A DNA stretch of 61,352 bases, taken from NCBI GenBank assembly GCA_041161065.1, contig JBEAVE010000031.1:1-61352 (forward strand). The letters run 5' to 3'. The stretch's first letter is position 1; the number at the start of each line of letters is the position of its first letter. Shown one piece after another: positions 1-8,264 of the stretch. Made by a program: the position numbers and the translations under genes. Below the pieces are notes generated by a model. That model did not search any database and was not told the DNA's origin. It was given only the letters and a program-made list of their open reading frames with translations. The stretch is from DYRG01 sp041161065. GTDB taxonomy: Bacteria; Pseudomonadota; Gammaproteobacteria; Beggiatoales; Beggiatoaceae.

Positions 1-119
1 AGAAAAAAGTGAAGAAATATTACCCTCTATTTAAATCTCTTCAACAAACCATCGATTATATTTTTAATCCATTATTTTCATTTTCATCTAGTTAATAATT
101 TAATAGGAATCCGACTATA
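1..119. repeat. 119-bp terminal inverted repeat, left copy
   Basis: Positions 1-119 are the exact reverse complement of 61234-61352. Identity stops at 119: the next base is t at 120, whereas the inverted partner gives a. On the minus strand the repeat contains a hairpin (stem about 10-18 with 35-43) followed by a T run, that is, a terminator pointing out of the window. A 22-codon minus-strand reading frame (84-152), preceded by GAGG, runs into the repeat and stops there. No transposase is next to it. It may be the end of a dispersed genomic repeat or a shared assembly-graph node. Confidence 0.97.
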
Positions 120-232
120 TAAAATAGATTGTAATTTATTGATTTTTATCATTTTTTTACCTCAGACTTCGAATTAAAAATAACTCATAACTTTTTGATT
201 TTTATTATCTTTTATCCCGAAATGGGGTTAGA

Positions 233-260
233 TTATACTTATCAAAAAACTTGTTATGAT
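233..260 (+). promoter_or_regulatory. Probable sigma-70 promoter for the two-gene cassette at 295-1907
   Basis: TTATAC (233-238) and TATGAT (255-260) are separated by 16 bases. A TG one base before the -10 gives an extended -10 element. The start codon at 295 lies about 35 bases further on, behind an AAAGGA ribosome site. Confidence 0.5.
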
Positions 261-294
261 ACAAGCGCAACCATAACTTAAAGGAAATTCACTA

Positions 295-732
295 ATGACT
301 ATAGCAACGAGAACACAAATAAACGTTCAAGTAGACGGACAGAATAAATCATGCAGTTACACTTATCATCCGCAACATAGAGATAAAACCCCAACAAAAT
401 CTCAGTGGACTATTACCTATGACGAAGAATCCAGAAGTTTTTGCTTATCGTTAGAAAATCAATGGAATGATGATAAAAATGGATGGGGAGTTCATTTAAT
501 AAATGAAACTATATCTTATTTAGGAATATCACAAAATGGTATGCAAAATTTATTAATTGCGAAGTATGTATGTGATAATGTACATAATGATTGGCATGGT
601 TATCCTGCAAATCATATTGAATATTCACGAGATATACCACCAGAAAAATTTTTACTAGACTGGAAATCAAAAAATTACATTACTTCCGCTAAGATGCGTA
701 AAATTCTCAAGGGGCAACCATGCAACCTATAA
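295..732 (+). CDS. Hypothetical protein, first gene of an unrecognised two-gene cassette
   Basis: I do not recognise this 145-residue protein. It has no signal peptide or membrane segment and is probably cytoplasmic. It is rich in Trp, Asn and Asp. The C-terminal half has a conserved-looking stretch (NDWHGYPANH, then DIPPEKFLLDW and a basic KMRKILKGQPC tail), which suggests a folded family rather than random ORF. Start: ATG at 295, with AAAGGA about 9 bases upstream. The next gene starts inside its 3' end (13-bp overlap), so the two are probably translationally coupled. Base composition is more AT-rich than the housekeeping genes, which fits an acquired accessory locus. Confidence 0.7.
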   Translation: MTIATRTQINVQVDGQNKSCSYTYHPQHRDKTPTKSQWTITYDEESRSFCLSLENQWNDDKNGWGVHLINETISYLGISQNGMQNLLIAKYVCDNVHNDWHGYPANHIEYSRDIPPEKFLLDWKSKNYITSAKMRKILKGQPCNL

Positions 733-1907
733 AATTAACTGTTTATGGAAAATATTGGGATTCTCAAATATACCAAGGATGTTTATTTTTGTTTGAAATG
801 GATGGCTCTATAAAAACGCTAGATTGGGATAAATTATTTGATTTTTTTCAAATGGATGAAAAATTAAAAATAGCTTTTGAAGCTGCATTCAAAAAAAGTA
901 GCCTTCTTTATTCTAAAGATAATCAGAATCTTATGAATGACATAGAAATTAAAAACATTCTTAGAAGTAAATTTAAACGTCTGCAAAATTGTGATTTAAA
1001 TGTGGATATTCAAGATATTATTAACTGTACATTAAACACACAAGATAATAAATTTCCTTTTCCTCATGCAGACTCAGAAATTTATGGAAAAGAAGTCTAT
1101 ATAGCATCGAGAGATGGAGTTTTTAGTGCGCCTTGTTTATCTAAGACAAAATATTCTATCAGCACAAAATTACAAAAACATTGGGATGCTCCCTGTTTAA
1201 GAGTTACAGGTAGCTATGGAAATATTGCTATAGCAGCGGGTAATGAAGGTTTATATGAAAAGGAAGTAATCGGTAATACAGTATCTTCTAATGATCCGCA
1301 GAAATTATCAGATATACATTGCTCTGATTGCAATTGGAATTACTATAGTATTTTCGGTAGCTCGTATATCGAATCAGGTTTTCTTGCATATCAGGAACAA
1401 CCAACAAAAAATAAATATGAGTATGATCACGTTTTTTCGTTTAATAGTGACGAAGATGATAATGAGAATTTATTTAATACGGATATAATTAAAGCCGAAT
1501 CAATTTTTGGTAATAGTGAATATTCGTGGGGAGCAAAGGATAAGATATGCCAAATTACAGAATCTAAGATTAAAGTTTATAATTTTAATCCTTGGAAAGA
1601 AAATAAATATCTTTATCGAGGTGAAATAGATATAAACAAAGGAGATGGGGATTTCGTATCTGCAAAAATAGCATCTTTTGGTACTTTAATAGAACTGGAT
1701 AATGCCTTGGTTATATTAAGAAGTGATGATGAAATAACAAGAATTGAGGGAGAACCTGTCAATTGGAGAGTATTTCCTAGGTCTAAGTTTTACGAAAATC
1801 AATTACATGTAATATTTGATGATAGATTAGAAATTTATTCTTTTAATCATGATTATTTTGTTAATCAAGACAAAAAGTTGTCTGGTTATAAAATGCGAAT
1901 TGCCTAA
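720..1907 (+). CDS. Hypothetical protein, possibly beta-propeller-like, second gene of the cassette
   Basis: I do not recognise this 395-residue protein. It has no signal peptide or membrane segment. The N-terminus (YGKYWDSQIYQGCLFLFEMD), with repeated short segments such as VYIASRDGVFSA, GNIAIAAGNEGLYEKE, IKVYNFNPW and LVILRSDDEITRIEG, looks like successive beta-strand blades; a propeller-like fold is my inference from this pattern. It overlaps the 145-residue gene upstream by 13 bp, so the two products are likely made together and may act together. It is followed by a 327-bp gap. Codon use is very AT-rich compared with neighbours from 3 kb onward. Confidence 0.7.
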   Translation: MQPIKLTVYGKYWDSQIYQGCLFLFEMDGSIKTLDWDKLFDFFQMDEKLKIAFEAAFKKSSLLYSKDNQNLMNDIEIKNILRSKFKRLQNCDLNVDIQDIINCTLNTQDNKFPFPHADSEIYGKEVYIASRDGVFSAPCLSKTKYSISTKLQKHWDAPCLRVTGSYGNIAIAAGNEGLYEKEVIGNTVSSNDPQKLSDIHCSDCNWNYYSIFGSSYIESGFLAYQEQPTKNKYEYDHVFSFNSDEDDNENLFNTDIIKAESIFGNSEYSWGAKDKICQITESKIKVYNFNPWKENKYLYRGEIDINKGDGDFVSAKIASFGTLIELDNALVILRSDDEITRIEGEPVNWRVFPRSKFYENQLHVIFDDRLEIYSFNHDYFVNQDKKLSGYKMRIA

Positions 1908-2234
1908 AAACCGATAATGGATAACTTGTAGATTGAGTTGCAACTACACAATCACCCAAAACTCCTCTCCCCAATATTAAAATTAAGAAAAAATCCATTA
2001 CCTGAGTTCGAGATAATGTTTTATGAAGAAAGAAGGTTAGAAGGGGAGCATTTTCGTAAGCATAAAGAGGTTTGAAAACCTGTAAAGAATATGAAATTAA
2101 AATACTGAGTAAGGGGTGGAGCAACACTGCAAACCCGCAAGATGCGGTGAAAATTGCAATAGTTTTCACATAACCATTTGAGTTAAAATGAGTTTATCTA
2201 CGATACCTTACAAACTAAAATTTAGGAGACCATT
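1908..2234. other. Gene-free stretch of 327 bp
   Basis: I see no convincing gene, RNA or repeat here. A reverse frame of about 100 codons crosses it but also overlaps the 3' end of the preceding gene, lacks a clear ribosome site and has no recognisable content. A possible promoter for the antitoxin gene lies at its right edge: TTGAGT at 2178 and TACGAT at 2199, with a short 15-base spacer. Confidence 0.5.
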
Positions 2235-2447
2235 ATGTTACAAACAATTGAAGCAACCATCGATCATCAAGGAAAACTTAAATTTAGTGAAAATATCCAC
2301 TGGCGCACTAATCAACGGGTTTTGGTCACTTTTTTAGAGGAGCAATCCAATATTTGTTCTCCCCAAAATTACACTCTGCTCATGCAACAACTAAATCATG
2401 TAAAAGCAGGAAGAAAATTTACTAGAGATGAATTAAATGAGCGATAA
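2235..2447 (+). CDS. Antitoxin-like small protein of a broken TA pair
   Basis: This 70-residue protein opens with MLQTIEATIDHQGKLKF and RVLVTFLEE, a pattern common in short AbrB/DUF2281-like antitoxins paired with PIN toxins in filamentous bacteria. The N-terminal part would form the DNA-binding/dimer strand region, and the C-terminal part (QLNHVKAGRKFTRDELNER) would bind the toxin. A TAGGAG ribosome site lies just before the ATG. The downstream PIN gene starts at 2437 inside this gene, the usual antitoxin-toxin overlap, but is broken. The antitoxin itself is intact, perhaps as a solitary repressor. The family assignment rests on pattern and context. Confidence 0.65.
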   Translation: MLQTIEATIDHQGKLKFSENIHWRTNQRVLVTFLEEQSNICSPQNYTLLMQQLNHVKAGRKFTRDELNER

Positions 2448-2662
2448 ATATTTCATTGATACAAATATTTTTAATCTATTCTTTTGATGAAACTGCGCTA
2501 GAAAAACAAAAAGTTGCTCAACAGATAATTCAGAATGCACTAACTAACGGTAGCGGTGTAATTAGCTCACAAGTTATTCAAGAGTTTTTCAATGTAGCAA
2601 TCCGCAAATTTTCTTCGCCCATGTCTTTAGAAGATTGCTCAAATTATTTACACAGCATTTAA
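2437..2662 (+). pseudogene. PIN-domain toxin (VapC-like), frameshifted and C-terminally truncated
   Basis: From the ATG at 2437 the frame reads MSDKYFIDTNIF, the classic PIN start with its first catalytic Asp, then hits a stop after four more codons. Removing one base from the ttttaatc run near 2470 restores NIFIYSFDETALEKQ and a continuous PIN sequence (QVIQEFFNVAIRKF). The frame then ends at 2662 after about 75 codons, whereas PIN toxins usually have 125-140 residues, so the part carrying the last acidic residues is missing. The two lesions indicate a dead toxin. It overlaps the upstream antitoxin gene by 11 bp. Confidence 0.8.
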
Positions 2663-2674
2663 ATCAATAAATTA

Positions 2675-2707
2675 AAACCCAGATCGCTAATCAGCGGTTT
2701 GGGTTTT
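2675..2707 (+). terminator. Rho-independent terminator after the broken TA pair
   Basis: AAACCCA ... TGGGTTT arms enclose an inner CGCT/AGCG stem and are followed by a T run (gggttttt). It lies 13 bp after the pseudogene stop, so its position fits the end of the TA transcript. Confidence 0.75.
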
Positions 2708-2909
2708 TGCTTTTTACAACATTTCGATTACACTGTACCTTTGAATGGAAAATTTGGTCGTGGTATAAAGTTAGGTGAAATTTTGAGCTAACCAATTGAA
2801 ATATAAAGACCGTCACTCACTGCTTATACCACTACCATATCGCCAAATTAAAGAATCTTTGAGTCCGATTTTGTTAGAATTAGAACAATGAGTGGGCGGG
2901 TGAAGGTGT
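2708..2909 (+). other. Probable gene debris between two terminators
   Basis: Two short forward frames follow one another. One ends near 2790 (FDYTVPLNGKFGRGIKLGE...). The other (2787-2891) ends KESLSPILLELEQ just before a strong terminator. They look like the C-terminal remains of one gene split by a frameshift, but I cannot name the family. Confidence 0.35.
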
Positions 2910-2939
2910 AGAGATCGTTGGATTGACGGTCTCTTTTTG
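2910..2939 (+). terminator. Rho-independent terminator upstream of the exopolyphosphatase gene
   Basis: AGAGATCGT (2910-2918) pairs with ACGGTCTCT (2926-2934) through nine base pairs, one of them G-T, followed by TTTTTG. It ends only about 30 bp before the next start codon, so it either ends the transcript of the upstream remnant or acts in the leader of the next gene. Confidence 0.75.
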
Positions 2940-2968
2940 TTGGGTTATTTTTTAGAAAAAGAGATGCC

Positions 2969-4471
2969 ATGAATAATATCAATCGAATAGCGTTTGAAAC
3001 GGTGGCGGCGGTGGATTTGGGTTCGAATAGCTTTCACATGATTGTGGTGAGTTTGGCGGATCAGCAAATGCAAATCCTTGATCGTCTTAAAGAACAAGTG
3101 CGCTTGGCGAGCGGCGTGAATCAAAAGAAACAGCTTTCTGGCGAAGCGCAGGCGCGGGCGTTGGCGTGTTTGGAGCGGTTTGGGCAACGATTGCGCGAAT
3201 TGCCACCGGGCAGCGTTCGGGCGGTCGGGACAAATACCCTGCGCAGCATTCGACAGGCAGGAGAGTTTTTGCGCGCCGCCGAACAAGCCCTCGGACACCC
3301 CATCGAAATCATTGCAGGACGCGAAGAAGCGCGGCTGATTTATTTGGGAGTGGCACACAGTTTGTCGTCGCCGCCGCAAGAACATTGTTTGGTGGTCGAT
3401 ATCGGGGGCGGAAGCACGGAATTTATCGTCGGCGAAGGTTTCAAAACGTTGCGGCGCGAAAGTTTGTTCATGGGTTGCGTCACTTTTTGCGAACGCTATT
3501 TTAGCAACGGATTGATTTCAAAAGATAATTTTCGTAAAGCTGAAATCGCCGCGCGCCTAGAATTACAACCTGTCGTGGAAGAATTTCGCCGTTTAGGGTG
3601 GCAGCGCGCCATCGGTTCGTCAGGCACGATCAAAAGCATCGACCGCGTTTTAGATGCCGAAGGGTGGAGTCACGGCGGCATCACCTTAGACGGCTTGAAA
3701 AAATTGCGCACCGTTTTATTAGAAAGCGGCAATGTCAAAAAACTCAATTTGAAAGGATTAACCGAAGAACGCGCCGCCATTTTTCCTAGCGGGGTGGCGA
3801 TTTTATTAGCGATTTTTGAAGAATTGCAAATTCAAAACATGACGGTTTCTGATTGGGCATTGCGTGAAGGCTTAGTTTTTGATTTAATTGGCAGAATTCG
3901 TCACGAAGATGTCCGCGAACAAACCATTTCTCGAATGCAAAAACGCTATAACATCGACATTTCTCAAGCCAATCGCGTGATGGAAACCGCTTTAAATATT
4001 TTTGAACAATGCGCGGCGACATGGGAATTAGGTTGCGAAAATTCGCTTTCAACTTTGAAATGGGCAGCGCAATTACACGAAATTGGCTTAATTATCGCGC
4101 ATAATCAATATCATAAACACGGCGAATATATTTTGCGTAATTCAGATTTGGCGGGGTTTTCTCGACAAGAACAAGGGTTTCTAGCTTCTTTGGTGCGCGG
4201 ACATCGCCGTAAGTTTCCTCAAAATGTATTTGAAACCTATCCTCAAACCGAACGACAAATGATTTCTCGTTTGTGTATTGTACTCCGTTTGGCGATTTTA
4301 TTGCACCGACATCGACATGAAACACCTTTACCTATTTTAACTACTTCTAAAAATAGTTTGCATTTAGAATTTCCTCCCGATTGGTTAGCTAAAAATCCTC
4401 TCACACAAGCCGATTTAGATAATGAACAAAGTTATTTGTCCGCCATTGGATTTCAGCTGAGTTATGCGTAA
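2969..4471 (+). CDS. ppx: Exopolyphosphatase / pppGpp phosphohydrolase (Ppx/GppA family)
   Basis: The enzyme cuts terminal phosphate from long polyphosphate chains (Ppx) or converts pppGpp to ppGpp (GppA). The 500 residues match the family's usual length of about 500. The ASKHA-fold phosphate loops are visible: AAVDLGSNSF (13-22) and VVDIGGGSTEF (142-152), with the acidic GREEAR site (117-122). The C-terminal half is the HD-like helical domain. Ppx and GppA cannot be separated reliably by eye; Ppx is the more frequent call. It is the first gene of a tight forward operon: the pabB start directly follows its stop codon. A GAG-type ribosome site lies before the ATG. Confidence 0.9.
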   Translation: MNNINRIAFETVAAVDLGSNSFHMIVVSLADQQMQILDRLKEQVRLASGVNQKKQLSGEAQARALACLERFGQRLRELPPGSVRAVGTNTLRSIRQAGEFLRAAEQALGHPIEIIAGREEARLIYLGVAHSLSSPPQEHCLVVDIGGGSTEFIVGEGFKTLRRESLFMGCVTFCERYFSNGLISKDNFRKAEIAARLELQPVVEEFRRLGWQRAIGSSGTIKSIDRVLDAEGWSHGGITLDGLKKLRTVLLESGNVKKLNLKGLTEERAAIFPSGVAILLAIFEELQIQNMTVSDWALREGLVFDLIGRIRHEDVREQTISRMQKRYNIDISQANRVMETALNIFEQCAATWELGCENSLSTLKWAAQLHEIGLIIAHNQYHKHGEYILRNSDLAGFSRQEQGFLASLVRGHRRKFPQNVFETYPQTERQMISRLCIVLRLAILLHRHRHETPLPILTTSKNSLHLEFPPDWLAKNPLTQADLDNEQSYLSAIGFQLSYA

Positions 4472-5431
4472 ATGTTGGCACAATTGCTCAATCAATTTGG
4501 CTGTCAAAAACGACCGTTTTTCTTTATTATTGATTTTGAAATTCAGCGGTTTGAAATAATCCCTTTTGATGAACTAAAAGAGATTTATTTTGAAATAGAT
4601 GGTTTCTCACCGTTCAAACCGCCTATTTCCTTTCAAACCGCCTTTCAACTTAACATTAAAAAAGCCATTTCTTTTGAGGATTATCGACGGGCTTTCTCTC
4701 AGGTTCAAACCGAAATTTATAACGGCAATAGTTATTTATTAAATCTCACTTTTCCCACCGAAATAACATTAAATGCTGATTTATTAGATATTTACACACA
4801 AAGTCGCGCCCCATTTAAAGTGTTTTTTAGAAATCAATTTGTTTGCTTTTCTCCTGAGCGTTTTATTAAAATAGAAAATAATCGCATCAAAACTTATCCA
4901 ATGAAAGGTACGATTGACGCATCATTAGAAAATGCCGAACAATTGCTTTTGAAAGATCAGAAAGAATTTGCCGAGCATACAATGGTTGTCGACTTATTAA
5001 GAAATGATTTGTCGATGGTTTCAAAAAATGTTAAAGTAACCCGCTTTCGTTTTTTAGATCGCATCAATGCAGGTTCAAAAGAACTTTTACAAATGAGTTC
5101 TGAAATTATCGGGAATTTAGAAAACAATTGGCATTGCAAATTAGGCGATATTTTGCTCAAATTACTACCTGCAGGTTCGATTTCTGGCACGCCTAAAATT
5201 AAAACCTTAGAACTTATTAGAAAAGTTGAGCATTGCCCGCGCGGGTTCTTTACTGGAATTGCTGGATATTTTGATGGAAATGTTTTAGATAGCACAGTAA
5301 TGATTCGTTTCATTGAACAACAAAATGGACGTTTCTTTTATAAAAGCGGCGGCGGTATTACTATTGACAGTAATATTGAAAACGAGTATAAAGAACTCTT
5401 ACAAAAAGTCTATTTGCCATGCAATTACTAG
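4472..5431 (+). CDS. pabB: Aminodeoxychorismate synthase component I, short form
   Basis: PabB converts chorismate to 4-amino-4-deoxychorismate, using ammonia from a glutamine amidotransferase partner (PabA, not in this window), in folate synthesis. Chorismate-binding enzyme motifs are clear: PMKGT (143-147, with the conserved lysine), EHTMVVDLLRND (168-179), GSISGTPK (234-241) and SGGGI (292-296). At 319 residues it lacks much of the N-terminal subdomain of the about 450-residue enterobacterial protein, as short PabB forms do. The ATG abuts the upstream stop codon, and the pabC-like gene overlaps its end by 13 bp, so translation is probably coupled. Confidence 0.9.
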   Translation: MLAQLLNQFGCQKRPFFFIIDFEIQRFEIIPFDELKEIYFEIDGFSPFKPPISFQTAFQLNIKKAISFEDYRRAFSQVQTEIYNGNSYLLNLTFPTEITLNADLLDIYTQSRAPFKVFFRNQFVCFSPERFIKIENNRIKTYPMKGTIDASLENAEQLLLKDQKEFAEHTMVVDLLRNDLSMVSKNVKVTRFRFLDRINAGSKELLQMSSEIIGNLENNWHCKLGDILLKLLPAGSISGTPKIKTLELIRKVEHCPRGFFTGIAGYFDGNVLDSTVMIRFIEQQNGRFFYKSGGGITIDSNIENEYKELLQKVYLPCNY

Positions 5432-6000
5432 AAACTCTAAAAATTGATCAAGGAAAAATCCCTTTTTTAGCTTTTCACAATGCGCGCTTTAATGCCACGA
5501 GAAAGGCTTTATTTAATGTAAAAGAAACTACCGATTTAGCGGATTTTATTTATCCCCCCGATTTGGATTGTTATCGCTGCCGAATTATTTATGGTAAAAA
5601 TATAGAAAAAATTGAATTTATCCCATTTCAACAGCGTTCTTTTAAAACATTTCAACTTGTGTATCATGACTATATAAATTATGCGTTTAAATATTTAGAT
5701 CGACAAGCCATTCAACAATTAGTACAACAAAAACAAACCGCTGATGATATTCTAATTATTAAACAAGGAGTTATTACAGATACCTCAATTGCAAATGTTG
5801 CTTTTTTTGATGGTCAAAATTGGATAACACCACAAAATCCACTCTTAAAAGGAACTGCCCGCGCCCGTTTGTTAAATGAACGTAAAATAATAGAACAACC
5901 CATTTTAGTTTCTGAACTCAAAAACTTTTCAAAAATGGCGTTGATGAATGCGTTAATAGATTTCATGGTTTTAGATGATTTTATTTTGATTGGAGGATAA
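5419..6000 (+). CDS. pabC: Aminotransferase class IV protein, likely aminodeoxychorismate lyase
   Basis: PabC is a PLP enzyme that eliminates pyruvate from aminodeoxychorismate to give p-aminobenzoate. This 193-residue version is shorter than classical PabC (about 270), but the class IV pattern is present: FHNARFNATR near the start, YINYAFKYLDR with Lys91 as the likely PLP-binding lysine (inferred), TDTSIANVAFFDG, and LLKGTARARLLN. It overlaps pabB by 13 bp, so the chorismate-to-PABA pair is co-translated. PabB-PabC adjacency with short forms of both is common and supports the assignment over a branched-chain or D-amino-acid aminotransferase. Confidence 0.85.
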   Translation: MQLLETLKIDQGKIPFLAFHNARFNATRKALFNVKETTDLADFIYPPDLDCYRCRIIYGKNIEKIEFIPFQQRSFKTFQLVYHDYINYAFKYLDRQAIQQLVQQKQTADDILIIKQGVITDTSIANVAFFDGQNWITPQNPLLKGTARARLLNERKIIEQPILVSELKNFSKMALMNALIDFMVLDDFILIGG

Positions 6001-6004
6001 TACC

Positions 6005-6559
6005 TTGATTACACCAGATGAGGTTAGAATAGTTGAAACCGAAGCAGATTTGGTTTGTGATGCAATAACGGTTCAAAAAGGTTTAGAGGAAATGGCAATT
6101 GCTATTAATCAACAATTGAAAGAAAAAAATCCGTTATGTATTTGTGTTTTAACGGGAGGAATTATTGCAGCTGGGCAATTATTACCACGTTTGAATTTTC
6201 CTTTGCAATTAGATACTGTTCATGTGAGCCGCTATCGTGGAACAACGCACGGAAGAGATTTGCAATGGAAAAAAACCCCAGAATACCCATTACAAGATAG
6301 AACATTATTGATTATTGATGATATATTAGATGAGGGTTTGACGCTTAAAGCAATTGTAGATTATTGTCGCAATGCGGGTGCAAAAGAAGTTTTTACCGCT
6401 GTATTAGCTGATAAACCCCATTCTCGTCACCCAAATGGTATTCAAAAAGCGGATTTCACTGCCGTTAATTTACCTTCCCGTTATGTATTTGGTTTTGGAT
6501 TAGATTATAAAGATTATTTGCGCAATGCAAATGGGATTTTTGCGGTTAAAGGATTATAG
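6005..6559 (+). CDS. hpt: Purine (hypoxanthine-guanine type) phosphoribosyltransferase
   Basis: The enzyme makes IMP/GMP from hypoxanthine/guanine and PRPP. I chose the TTG at 6005 because GGAGG lies at 5992-5996 with ideal spacing; an upstream in-frame TTG at 5990 has no such site. The 184 residues carry the PRPP loop LLIIDDILDEGLT (101-113) and the early GGIIAAGQLL loop. DEGLT replaces the more usual DTGLT at the phosphate contact. The substrate is inferred mainly from context: the next gene is methylthioinosine phosphorylase, whose product is hypoxanthine. The same pairing occurs in other gammaproteobacteria. Confidence 0.85.
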   Translation: MITPDEVRIVETEADLVCDAITVQKGLEEMAIAINQQLKEKNPLCICVLTGGIIAAGQLLPRLNFPLQLDTVHVSRYRGTTHGRDLQWKKTPEYPLQDRTLLIIDDILDEGLTLKAIVDYCRNAGAKEVFTAVLADKPHSRHPNGIQKADFTAVNLPSRYVFGFGLDYKDYLRNANGIFAVKGL

Positions 6560-6580
6560 AGGAAATTAAAGGAACTTGTT

Positions 6581-7330
6581 ATGTTGGCGATTATTGGTGG
6601 GACGGGGATTACTTCATTGGAAGGCTTAATGATTGAGCGGCGGCAGGTGGTTTATACGCCGTATGGCGCGCCGTCGGGACCCGTCGTGCATGGTATTTAT
6701 AATGGTAAGTCATTGATTTTCTTGCCTCGACATGGTTATGATCATCGCATTCCGCCGCATCAAATCAATTATCGAGCCAACCTTTGGTGTTTGCATCATT
6801 TGGGCGTGACAAACATTATTGCATTTGCAGCGGTGGGAGGAATTCTTCCCGCAATGAAAGAAACTGAGCTCGTTATTCCTCACCAACTTATTGATTATAC
6901 TTACGGAAGATTTCACACATACTTTGAAAATGATATTGATAATGCTTGTAATCAACCCGTGACGCATATTGATTTCACCGAACCTTATTGTCAAACGTTG
7001 AGAGAACGGTTAATTCAAACAGCAAAACAAATCGGTTTGTCGATTCATGAGGAAGGGGTTTATGCAGCAATGCAAGGACCTCGGTTAGAAACCCGTGCAG
7101 AAATAAACAAATTAGAAAAAGATGGGTGCGATATTGTCGGCATGACAGGAATGCCTGAAGCCGCATTAGCACGCGAGTTAGAAATGTGTTATGCCTGTTG
7201 TGCGATTATTGCAAATCCTGCTGCTGGGCGGGGCAGTCCAACAATTACAATGGCTGAGGTTGAAGCGAATTTGAAAATCGGGGTTACAAAAGCACGACAG
7301 TTATTAGCCGCTGTTTTAGAAACCTTTTAA
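6581..7330 (+). CDS. mtnP: S-methyl-5'-thioinosine phosphorylase
   Basis: This PNP/MTAP-family enzyme phosphorolyses methylthioinosine to hypoxanthine and methylthioribose-1-phosphate, recycling polyamine and quorum-signal by-products. Visible elements: GGTGIT (6-11) phosphate loop, LPRHGYDHRIPPHQ (48-61), MQGPRLETRAE (164-174) and GMTGMPEAALARE (187-199). The purine-contact stretch reads ANPAAGRG (211-218). Asn instead of Asp there suits 6-oxopurines (methylthioinosine) rather than methylthioadenosine, as described for the Pseudomonas enzyme. The 249 residues are typical. It follows hpt by 21 bp with a clear ribosome site and is the last gene of the forward operon. Confidence 0.85.
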   Translation: MLAIIGGTGITSLEGLMIERRQVVYTPYGAPSGPVVHGIYNGKSLIFLPRHGYDHRIPPHQINYRANLWCLHHLGVTNIIAFAAVGGILPAMKETELVIPHQLIDYTYGRFHTYFENDIDNACNQPVTHIDFTEPYCQTLRERLIQTAKQIGLSIHEEGVYAAMQGPRLETRAEINKLEKDGCDIVGMTGMPEAALARELEMCYACCAIIANPAAGRGSPTITMAEVEANLKIGVTKARQLLAAVLETF

Positions 7331-7421
7331 TTTTTGCTAAGGATATTTTCTCTAACAATAGAATCGCTGTGCATTAGGAGATAGGGTAGAGATATAAAGA
7401 TGGGTGATATAATGTAGAAAT

Positions 7422-7514
7422 GGTAGTGATCAAGAGAAAGAGATAATTTTACATGATTTATATTTATTTTCAGCGAATTATAGATTTAAGTAGCATCTCA
7501 ATTTGATCACTACC
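7422..7514. repeat. Intergenic palindromic repeat, copy 1 of 6
   Basis: The left end GGTAGTGATCAA and right end TTGATCACTACC form 12-base inverted termini around an AT-rich core (AGAGATAATTTT ... TTATTTTCAG ... TTATAGATTTAA). It lies between two convergent genes. It has the same orientation as the copy at 43349 and is inverted relative to those at 49283 and 58975. Confidence 0.9.
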
Positions 7515-7538
7515 TGCTAATTTAATCCCAGAAACCCC

Positions 7539-8264
7539 TTAAATCCACACCGCAAACAAATACAAAAAGAGAGGAATTAAAAGCGCAGTCATTGCCCCGT
7601 TCAAACCCATCGCCAAACCCGAAAAAGCCCCCGTTTCTTGACTCATTTGAAATGCCTTTGCTGTCCCCAAACCATGCGCCGATAAACCGATTGCAAAGCC
7701 CCGCACACTATGATTTTCTATCTTAAATAATTTAAATAAAAAGGGTGCAAACATCGCCCCAATCATACCCGTTAAAATCACCAAAATTGCCGTCAAAGAA
7801 GGTAATCCACCAATCTGTTCAGAAATACCCATTGCAATCGGTGTTGTAATCGATTTCGGTAATAAAGAAAGCAACGTAACGTGAGAAACCCCCAGTAATT
7901 TTCCAATCAAAAACGCCGATAAAATCCCCGTCGCAGACCCTATTGTTAAAGCAAACAATAAAGGCAGCCACATTTGTTTTAATTTATCGTAATAAAGATA
8001 AAGAGGAATCGCTAAAGCAACCGTTGCTGTGCCCAATAAAAAATGAACAAATTGCGCACCACTAAAATAAACATTGTACGGCGTATTTGTAATATTGAGC
8101 AACGGCACGATTATAAAAATACTCATCAATACGGGATTTAATAACGGATTTGCATTAAAATAGGTGTAAATTTGTTGAGCAACATAAAATACGCTAACCG
8201 TTAAAGTAAGCCATAACAATGGGGTTTGTGATAAATATACCCAAATATCTGTAAAAGCATTCAT
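7539..8264 (-). CDS. lrgB: LrgB/CidB-family membrane protein
   Basis: LrgB works with the holin-like LrgA to modulate murein hydrolase export and autolysis; in some organisms the pair also transports small metabolites such as pyruvate or glycolate. The 241 residues are almost wholly hydrophobic, with repeated membrane spans. Family motifs include LLPKSITTPIAMGISEQIGG and a C-terminal HGLGTAKAFQ. I chose the ATG at 8264 because it overlaps the lrgA stop codon (ATGA) and begins MNAFTDIW; a longer upstream frame is only the antisense extension into lrgA. Its 3' end faces the convergent mtnP gene across repeat copy 1. Confidence 0.9.
   Translation of the reverse strand: MNAFTDIWVYLSQTPLLWLTLTVSVFYVAQQIYTYFNANPLLNPVLMSIFIIVPLLNITNTPYNVYFSGAQFVHFLLGTATVALAIPLYLYYDKLKQMWLPLLFALTIGSATGILSAFLIGKLLGVSHVTLLSLLPKSITTPIAMGISEQIGGLPSLTAILVILTGMIGAMFAPFLFKLFKIENHSVRGFAIGLSAHGLGTAKAFQMSQETGAFSGLAMGLNGAMTALLIPLFLYLFAVWI

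Noticed and set aside
1861..2169. Reverse reading frame of 102 codons
   Set aside because: No ribosome site, overlaps the 3' end of a forward gene, and its hydrophobic content has no family resemblance.
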